From NCBI RefSeq assembly GCF_921293095.1, contig NC_060246.1:10186001-10250000 (forward strand): 64,000 nt of DNA, written 5' to 3'. The notes beneath the pieces were generated by a model that ran no database searches, had not been told where the DNA came from, and worked only from the letters and a program-made list of their open reading frames with translations. Positions 60,901 to 64,000 of the stretch are shown here, piece by piece. Source of the DNA: Ischnura elegans (lineage: Eukaryota; Arthropoda; Insecta; Odonata; Coenagrionidae). Positions within the stretch are counted from its first letter, which is position 1; every line of letters starts with the position of its first letter. A program made the position numbers and the translations under genes.

Positions 60901-61411
60901 TTATGGAATAATGAACAACAGAGATGGAATGAGAAGCAAACAAGCTAAGATAAAAATTTTAACACGGGACTAAATAAAAACAGCATACGTCAACATGATC
61001 AACGAAGCCACATGAATTTAGAATAACGAGATAAAATCTAACTTCCATTACTAAATCGTTTAGCTATCTGTGCTTTCGCAATATACTTTTTTCCGAGAAG
61101 AAATTGATAATAAACATAACAGTAAGACTGTATCCCAGCTGGCATGTTAGCAACGCATGAAAATCTTTTCTTTGCAGCAAGTAAATACATCACTACCTTC
61201 GTTGCCGCATTGTGGCACATAATCTCACAACATTGCCATTATACTAGGAGAAAATAAGGACGTACGCCAAACAAGTTAACGACAACGCAATAAGATTTCA
61301 AAAAAATCTATGTTAGTGTCATGGTTTATACAGGACGTGCATAAAAAATGAAAATTTGCACTACGTACGTTGATTATGTTGGTTATTGGAGCCTCCTTGG
61401 TATTCCGCCAT
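30765..61411 (-). CDS. Mkk4: MAP kinase kinase 4 (JNK-activating dual-specificity kinase)
   Basis: This complete gene of ten coding exons encodes 405 residues, close to the usual size (human MAP2K4 is about 400). Exons: 61411-61369, 57559-57476, 57348-57249, 36930-36867, 36202-36089, 35459-35340, 35263-35144, 35020-34841, 32159-31933 and 30930-30765. All phases agree. The protein phosphorylates JNK (and p38) in the cytoplasmic stress-response cascade. Residues 45-52 (R-R-R-L-K-L-S-F) match the N-terminal MAPK docking motif. The kinase domain has the glycine loop G-R-G-A-F-G-T-V (113-120), the lysine of A-V-K (135), H-R-D-V-K-P-S-N (231-238), D-F-G (251-253) and the activation segment S-I-A-K-T (261-265), whose Ser and Thr are the activating phosphosites. 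A C-terminal tail with the DVD docking region follows. It is distinct from the MKK7 and MKK3/6 groups by the S-I-A-K-T segment and the S-S-G-K-L linker. Confidence 0.95.
31933..32159 (-). CDS. Mkk4: Mkk4 coding exon 9 (C-lobe)
   Basis: The 227-nt exon lies between CATGATAG and ACATG|GTGAGT. It opens with [20 protein letters not shown], completing the A-P-E motif begun in exon 8. It continues through [13 protein letters not shown] and ends in phase 2 (N-T-C). Confidence 0.95.
32723..33639 (+). mobile_element. Mariner transposon, internally deleted (917 bp)
   Basis: The ends are inverted repeats: left CAGGGTGGTATCCAGAAGTA, right (reverse complement) CAGGGTGGTATCCAAAAGTA, with TA on both sides (32721-32722 and 33640-33641). 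The length is well below the roughly 1.3 kb of intact mariners. It is inserted in a Mkk4 intron in the opposite orientation. Confidence 0.93.
32920..33568 (+). pseudogene. Mariner transposase (DD34D type), broken
   Basis: The coding relic starts [20 protein letters not shown] and continues to [17 protein letters not shown], the first helix-turn-helix. About 390 nt are then missing compared with a normal 345-residue enzyme. Reading resumes near F-F-D-R-H-G-I-V-H (first catalytic Asp), then H-H-D-N-A-P-C-H (second) and [12 protein letters not shown] (third). At least three frame changes, a TAG inside the first catalytic segment and a TAG at 33521-33523 where W is expected show it is dead. The terminal F-E-E-Y and TGA are at 33557-33568. 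Confidence 0.92.
34841..35020 (-). CDS. Mkk4: Mkk4 coding exon 8 (catalytic and activation loops)
   Basis: The 180-nt, phase-0 exon lies between TTGAACAG and GCG|GTAAGT. It encodes the catalytic loop [10 protein letters not shown], the magnesium-binding C-D-F-G and the activation segment [18 protein letters not shown]. Confidence 0.96.
35144..35263 (-). CDS. Mkk4: Mkk4 coding exon 7
   Basis: The 120-nt, phase-0 exon lies between CTTGCAG and GCG|GTAAAT. It encodes [20 protein letters not shown] and ends [11 protein letters not shown], the hinge and upper C-lobe of the kinase. Confidence 0.95.
35340..35459 (-). CDS. Mkk4: Mkk4 coding exon 6
   Basis: The 120-nt, phase-0 exon lies between a TTTCAG acceptor and GAG|GTACTT. 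It encodes [20 protein letters not shown] and then [11 protein letters not shown], nearly identical to vertebrate MAP2K4. Confidence 0.95.
36089..36202 (-). CDS. Mkk4: Mkk4 coding exon 5 (glycine loop)
   Basis: The 114-nt, phase-0 exon lies between TTATTAAG and AAG|GTATTT. It encodes [20 protein letters not shown] and on through G-T-V-N-K-M-V-H to M-A-V-K, so it holds the ATP-binding glycine loop and the catalytic lysine. Confidence 0.95.
36867..36930 (-). CDS. Mkk4: Mkk4 coding exon 4
   Basis: The 64-nt exon follows a CTTTCAG acceptor and ends at ATG|GTCAGT, a less common but valid donor. It encodes [20 protein letters not shown], the conserved linker before the kinase domain (human S-I-E-S-S-G-K-L-K-I-S-P-E). 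Confidence 0.9.
39450..39515 (+). mobile_element. Degenerate tRNA-like SINE head
   Basis: The plus strand reads ACCTGGATAGCACAGAGCAC and then, about 30 bp later, GGGTTCAATTATC, which resembles an A box followed by a B box. A T-run follows at about 39520. The match is weak and no body or tail is defined. Confidence 0.35.
40054..40200 (-). mobile_element. Helitron 3' end, non-autonomous (minus strand)
   Basis: Read on the minus strand, the sequence includes AATCGGTTAAGCCGTTTTTT, a GATA-type microsatellite and then GTTTGCCGGGTTGTCTAG followed by T at 40053. The terminal GTTTGCCGGGT is identical to the Helitron end at 4562-4581. The 5' end is not identified, so the start of the element is not placed. 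Confidence 0.55.
41036..41110 (+). repeat. Dispersed repeat fragment, copy 2
   Basis: The segment contains GGGAGTTTCTCATTGAAATG, then TTGGCCTTAATCAG and CTTAACTAGTGCC. It matches the minus strand of 6826-6905 with scattered substitutions. Family unknown. Confidence 0.5.
43104..43133 (-). CDS. Mkk4: Candidate 30-nt cassette microexon of Mkk4
   Basis: The segment lies between TTTTTTTCGCAG and AAG|GTGAGATG on the minus strand. Between the 57249 exon (ends TT, phase 2) and the 36930 exon (starts G), its 30 nt keep the frame and would add ten residues: the junction codon becomes F, followed by Y-G-H-P-D-R-F-K-L and R. It lies in the linker between the docking motif and the kinase domain. No homolog was recalled, so the call rests only on the two strong splice signals and the phase fit. 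Confidence 0.4.
44131..44480 (-). mobile_element. Penelope-like retroelement fragment 1 (minus strand)
   Basis: The minus-strand frame reads [20 protein letters not shown] and on to [10 protein letters not shown], the linker after the reverse transcriptase of Penelope-like elements. A stop codon (44242-44240) follows, then [16 protein letters not shown], the start of the GIY-YIG endonuclease. The fragment stops near 44131 in the middle of the endonuclease. It is dead. Confidence 0.75.
44525..45220 (+). mobile_element. Penelope-like retroelement fragment 2 (plus strand), GIY-YIG endonuclease and 3' tail
   Basis: The plus-strand frame encodes [20 protein letters not shown] (GIY-YIG core), then [10 protein letters not shown] and [14 protein letters not shown], ending at a TGA at 44797. 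This is the C-terminal endonuclease of Penelope-like elements. Downstream, 44829-44857 and 44936-44964 are inverted repeats matching at 28 of 29 bases and would form a stem. A further degraded coding-like tail runs to about 45164 and an AATAAA lies near 45236. The 5' part is absent. Confidence 0.8.
48481..48860. other. GC-rich tract of unknown origin in the Mkk4 intron
   Basis: CpG- and C-rich sequence, for example CTCCTATCGCGGCGGCGCCT near 48657-48676, stands out from AT-rich flanks. Open frames here match no family. It could be the 5' part of a retroelement, a promoter, or a GC-rich insert. Confidence 0.3.
50429..50594 (-). CDS. Mkk4: Candidate alternative coding exon of Mkk4 (166 nt)
   Basis: The minus-strand segment lies between TTGAATTCAG and CCCG|GTCAGTGG. 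It is open for 54 codons: [16 protein letters not shown] and on through [14 protein letters not shown]. It needs an upstream partner in phase 1 and leaves phase 2, exactly like the 57249-57348 exon, so it could replace that exon (dropping the docking motif). Its composition is more GC-rich and codon-like than its flanks. No family similarity was recognised. It could also belong to an unknown nested gene or be chance. Confidence 0.35.
51434..51963. repeat. Long palindrome (inverted repeat of about 245-bp arms)
   Basis: The left arm (about 51434-51680) and right arm (about 51702-51963) are reverse complements at high but imperfect identity, with a loop of about 20 bp near 51681-51701. Matched words include ATGGTATTTTATTGTGACCG with its complement at about 51886, and TTGGGCTTGGTGCTTGGTTA with its complement at about 51722. 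An AT run lies in the right arm (51800-51812). No target duplication or coding sequence is evident. Confidence 0.9.
53840..53930 (-). mobile_element. tRNA-like SINE fragment
   Basis: Reverse-complemented, the segment reads GCCTTGGTAGCTTCACTGGC, then a B-box-like GGGTTCATGTCC (plus-strand 53862-53873). This is the head of a tRNA-derived SINE, diverged from the copy at 13612-13812. Confidence 0.5.
54176..54262 (-). mobile_element. tRNA-like SINE fragment
   Basis: Reverse-complemented, the segment contains GTGACGGCGTGGAGGATGGC and then a B box GGGTTCAAATCC (plus-strand 54202-54213). The spacing fits a tRNA-derived SINE head. Confidence 0.5.
57249..57348 (-). CDS. Mkk4: Mkk4 coding exon 3 (JNK docking motif)
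   Basis: The 100-nt exon lies between a TTATTCTAG acceptor and a CACTT|GTAAGT donor. It encodes D-R-R-R-L-K-L-S-F, matching the docking site of MAP2K4 (human K-R-K-A-L-K-L-N-F), then a Ser/Pro-rich linker to P-T-H. It ends in phase 2 and joins the 64-nt exon at 36930 as H-L-E-R-F, equivalent to human H-I-E-R-L. Confidence 0.88.
57476..57559 (-). CDS. Mkk4: Mkk4 coding exon 2
   Basis: The 84-nt exon lies between a CTCCTCAG acceptor and a CAG|GTAATA donor. It encodes [20 protein letters not shown] and on to G-N-D-K-S. It is an acidic, family-variable N-terminal segment and its phase is 1 on both sides. Confidence 0.8.
57712..58234. mobile_element. GGGTRGTTTCC-ended inverted-repeat element, copy B (523 bp)
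   Basis: The left end is GGGTAGTTTCCTTCATCAAA and the right end, reverse-complemented, GGGTGGTTTCCTATTATTTT. It is the reverse-oriented partner of 18068-18473, with about 115 bp of extra internal sequence near 57955-58080. It contains a short open frame that is not a gene. No clear target duplication is seen here. Confidence 0.7.
58690..58765 (+). mobile_element. Possible tRNA-like SINE fragment
   Basis: The plus strand shows TAAGTGGCTATATTAAGATG and, about 40 bp later, AAGTTCGAATCCAG, which resembles A- and B-box spacing. Weak and short. Confidence 0.35.
59727..59773. repeat. 14-bp tandem repeat (3.3 copies)
   Basis: The unit CAGTAGTTTTTTAT is repeated exactly three times (59727-59768) and followed by a partial fourth copy. 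It lies in Mkk4 intron 1. Confidence 0.95.
61369..61411 (-). CDS. Mkk4: Mkk4 coding exon 1
   Basis: ATG at 61411 lies in the context TCAAAATGGCG, a strong insect initiation context. It encodes [14 protein letters not shown] and stops at C|GTACGT (donor 61368-61367) in phase 1, which matches exon 2. The N-terminus is poorly conserved in this family, so the exon rests on context, donor and phase. Confidence 0.75.
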
Positions 61412-62170
61412 TTTGATTTTTTTAGATTTTATCCTTTTTTAAGTCACAGATTTCATTTCCGAAGACGCCAAATCCTTCATAAGAATGTCTCCATTCAGCT
61501 ATGTAAAACTGCAGTCTGGTTTGCTAGAATCCAACACGCGTACTACATCCAGGTTTCGTCACCATAAATTGCACTTGTCGCACTTCCAGGCAATAACAAA
61601 ATTCGGTTTATGAATAGATGTCGCATTGAATACTGAGTGAAACTGGCCCACAATGAAACAATAGCAAATAGGACCTCAAATTATACCAACCTACAAGATT
61701 CCGTCACAATGTTCACTGTATTTAATTTCAGCATGGCTATAAAATCTCTCCACTGATCTCACAAAATAATCGATAGTTAGAGTGAATAGACATTATAAAT
61801 TGCATATTGCCAGAGTGTGCGTAGTAAAAATGCTTAATTTTTACGGAATGAATTATTTCCGGGCTTCTGCGGAAACTGGCTTCAGTGACAAAAAATGTAA
61901 TATCAAGTAACTACTATGGAGCTGTGCTTATGTGATATACGATTGAAAACTACGCTTTATGAGAAAAATATGTCATAAGTTTAAACAAAATTTGAATAAA
62001 CGAAGAAAATCTGTAATCCGTCACCTCTGATGGACGAAACGACGAAACATAGTCATTACAAGAGTGGTAATATGCAACACAACACATTCGCTCGGCGCTG
62101 ATCAATTGTCTGCCGTCTGGTGCTCGTAAATCCGATTGGCGGTGAAGTGTTTACAGAAAACAGAGTGGAA
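61412..62170. promoter_or_regulatory. Shared divergent promoter of Mkk4 and mRpS7
   Basis: The two ATG codons (61411 minus, 62171 plus) are 759 bp apart in head-to-head orientation. The right part (about 62085-62150) is enriched in CpG and contains GATTGGCGG, an inverted CCAAT box, about 30 bp upstream of the S7 ATG. No TATA box stands out. Transcription starts are not placed. Confidence 0.5.
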
Positions 62171-62473
62171 ATGTTGTGTAGAAGTCAAACCGGAATTTGT
62201 TCAGTCTTGCTTAAATTGCAGAAGTTAGTAATACCTATCTTTAGATTAAATGAGCGATTATGGTGAAAATTATTTTACTCTGCTAATTTTTTACAGCAAC
62301 TTCAAGAACGCATGTTATAGCAACTACGCTCCATATTTCGTTGATCCGGTGTATAAAAAGCATGATCTTGAAGAATTAACTGAATCTGGAGAAGCAGACA
62401 AGTTGAAACATGTGCCTATTAAAGCGGCAAAAAATGAGCACACTTCTTCTGTCTACCACGATACCTTAACGCG
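62171..62473 (+). CDS. mRpS7: Mitochondrial ribosomal protein S7 (uS7m), 5' end
   Basis: Two plus-strand exons, 62171-62223 and 62297-62473, join across a 73-nt intron (GTTAGT to TTTTTTACAG). The product starts M-L-C-R-S-Q-T-G-I-C-S-V-L-L-K-L-Q and continues Y-S-N-Y-A-P-Y-F-V-D-P-V-Y-K-K-H, then E-E-L-T-E-S-G-E-A and P-I-K-A-A-K-N-E-H-T-S-S-V. This fits the N-terminus of the mitochondrial small-subunit protein uS7m: human S7 has Y-S-P-E-F-K-D-P, E-E-L-T-E and I-K-A-A with T-S-S-V. The first residues are basic and hydrophobic, as in a mitochondrial import signal. The exon ends at ACGCG|GTAAGA, phase 2. Later exons are not found in the window. An unspliced ATG at 62250 gives the same downstream frame but a poorer leader. 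Confidence 0.7.
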
Positions 62474-63087
62474 GTAAGATTAGTAACAGGTATCTTAGTT
62501 TCAATACTACCATAATATTGTGCTCGTCCTTACCTATTCTATACCAATAATGTTTAATGACTTCTGTTGCGTCCAGTGCAGAAACGCTGATGTATACGAT
62601 ATATTATTCCCCAGTTATTTCCTTTCAGGTTCATTTCAACCGTTTTTATTGTCTTCTTCAGTCTCTTTTAATCTTCACCCTCCCTTGCGTAACATTTTCA
62701 ATTACATTTGGAATCCTACTTCGTAGTAGTTTCAGCAGTGCCAAGCGTATTGACTTCACATTCACGAATGCAGTGCGCAATCCTCCGAGACTTGGCCACG
62801 CTTGCCATAAACTGCATGCAATCAGCCACCCACGTCGTGACATAAAGAGGTTCTACTCTCGCTTAATGGTCCCGAGAACTAAACTTGTGTCGTATTCAGT
62901 ACAGTTTAATTCCCTGGACTCAGATAATATATGTACTAAAGCCTTGGACACAATTCCTCTAACGCCTTTTAATAATGTTCTTGCAGTTCTTATTTCGAAA
63001 ACTTGTCATTACAAGGTAGCAAAATGTTATTTTTCTGTATAGCCTTAGTTGTGTTTGTTATTGTGTGTTCCCTATCATAAATCATTA
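62474..63087. other. Presumed first large intron of mRpS7, left part
   Basis: A 161-codon plus-strand open frame (62557-63042) ends here. Its second half is rich in basic residues (R-R-D-I-K-R-F-Y-S-R-L-M-V-P-R-T), which vaguely recalls retroelement protein tails, but no family is identified. No continuation of S7 is seen. Confidence 0.35.
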
Positions 63088-63304
63088 TGGCCTGTTTACA
63101 TGAAACCGTAACACGTAGTAGCTAAAGTCTGATTGCATGTACGATTGTAATGGACTGGAGCATGTATGAATGCATGAACCAAATTAGAACAGGTTCTATT
63201 TTCTGTTCATGCGTTCGTACAAGGCAGGTGTTTACTTGATGTATTTTCACTTCATACATTTAGGCATTAACTCACACGGATTAATGTACCGTGTAAACTG
63301 GCCT
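63088..63304. mobile_element. PIF/Harbinger-like MITE, copy 2 (217 bp)
   Basis: The left end is TGGCCTGTTTACATGAAACC and the right end, reverse-complemented, AGGCCAGTTTACACGGTACA. The interior shares GAATGCATGAACCAAATTAG with the reverse complement of copy 1 at 12652-12881, so the copies are oppositely oriented. The flanking triplets (TTA and TAC) do not match exactly, so the target duplication is uncertain. Confidence 0.72.
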
Positions 63305-64000
63305 TACGGCATTTTTTGGTCGTAATAAATTCCTTCCATCGTCTCTGTGGCTTTACAGATGCTGTCAAAGAGACCTAGTCATAATCTTACACTATATCGT
63401 TGGCCCGTGGCGATCAGAGATGATCAAGGGGCATAACTTTAGACTTCACCCAATGAAGAAAAAAATGGAGTTTTGAACTCCTACATCCTTGTAAGCACTT
63501 GGATACTTATTTCCAGCGAGATAGAGCAAGTAGGTGGAATTTAATCTAGGGCCGCATAGAAAATTGGTGGAATTCAGATGAATATAATAATAGATCCACA
63601 AAATCTTATGAAAGATGCAAAATTTCTTTGTAGAGTCCACATTGATCCCATGAGGGTATCGCATTACACCCACATGGGTTTCACCAAAATCCTGTGTCCT
63701 TCTAATTTCCACCAGGGATCCTCTCGTATGCCTTGTGGGTCTCACATCAGCTGCCGTAAAGCTCCACTGCAACTCGAAATATGTACTTCTAAATGGGACC
63801 CACATTGGATCTCAATCGACTGTCATCTAGGATTATACAAAAATCATTAAACCTTATGATTTCCACTAGGAAGCGATGTAAAAATCTATGTTTTTACCTT
63901 ACACATTAAGATGTGATACCATGGAATCTCATTTCAACTCACATATGTATGAACAACAATTTTATTGAAGTTCATACTCTTTTGAGAACAATTTGTTCAA
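63305..64000. other. Unassigned sequence at the right edge
   Basis: Open frames at 63446-63805 (minus) and 63578-63850 (plus) overlap over moderately GC-balanced sequence but match no family I know, and splice or start support is lacking. Probably mRpS7 intron containing an unidentified repeat. Confidence 0.3.

Larger units (their letters stand above)
57560..61368. other. Mkk4 intron 1 (3.8 kb)
   Basis: The intron contains the inverted-repeat element at 57712-58234, a SINE-like piece near 58.7 kb and a short tandem repeat near 59.73 kb. The remainder is AT-rich with no recognised feature. Confidence 0.6.

Noticed and set aside
62557-63042. 161-codon plus-strand frame as a continuation of mRpS7 or a new gene
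   Set aside because: It contains none of the conserved uS7 segments and no good acceptor in phase 2. The resemblance to retroelement tails is too vague to name.
63446-63850. 119-codon minus and 90-codon plus frames at the right edge
   Set aside because: They overlap on opposite strands, lack family similarity and show no start or splice evidence.
1-64000. CRISPR arrays, bacterial operons, riboswitches or rRNA
   Set aside because: The window is a eukaryotic nuclear sequence with spliced genes. No regularly spaced identical repeats or rRNA segments are present.

Overview
The window is a piece of an arthropod nuclear genome, most likely an insect. It is AT-rich, with small coding exons, introns up to about 20 kb, GT-AG splice sites, insect-like start contexts (CAAAATGG at one gene) and many DNA transposon relics. 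No bacterial, viral or plasmid organisation is visible. The species cannot be named from the sequence.

Three protein-coding genes are supported. (1) On the minus strand, 414 to 23777, is the 5' half of a cytohesin (Sec7-domain ARF guanine-nucleotide exchange factor, the steppke family). Six coding exons join in frame and the gene runs off the left edge before its PH domain. A GC-rich island at 13.0-13.5 kb holds a probable alternative first exon that splices in phase into the third exon. (2) On the minus strand, 30765 to 61411, is a complete MAP kinase kinase 4 (JNK kinase, Mkk4/MAP2K4). Ten coding exons give a 405-residue protein with an N-terminal docking motif, a full kinase domain and an S-I-A-K-T activation segment. 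Its 20-kb intron contains two further exon-like segments, of 30 and 166 nt, whose phases fit the transcript. (3) On the plus strand, 62171 to 62473, are the first two exons of a mitochondrial ribosomal protein S7 gene. It diverges from Mkk4 across a 760-bp shared promoter region.

The rest is intron and intergenic sequence carrying mobile-element relics. From left to right: a Helitron helicase fragment split by a terminal-inverted-repeat element (3.4-4.6 kb); a hAT-type non-autonomous element with a perfect 8-bp target duplication (8.7-10.05 kb); PIF/Harbinger-like MITEs (12.65 and 63.1 kb); a tRNA-derived SINE (13.6-13.8 kb) and weaker SINE-like pieces; a pair of GGGTRGTTTCC-ended elements (18.1 and 57.7 kb); a deleted pogo/Tigger-type transposon with about eleven copies of an 11-bp motif (25.4-27.96 kb); a deleted mariner (32.7-33.6 kb); a second Helitron end (40.05 kb); two head-to-head Penelope-like fragments (44.1-45.2 kb); and a 530-bp near-perfect palindrome (51.4-51.96 kb).

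I found no clearly new biological system. The best leads are the candidate alternative exons of cytohesin and Mkk4, the long palindrome inside the Mkk4 intron, and the repeated motif of the pogo-type element. Genes were identified by recognising conserved protein families by eye. Splice sites come from GT/AG signals and phase agreement, not from transcript data.
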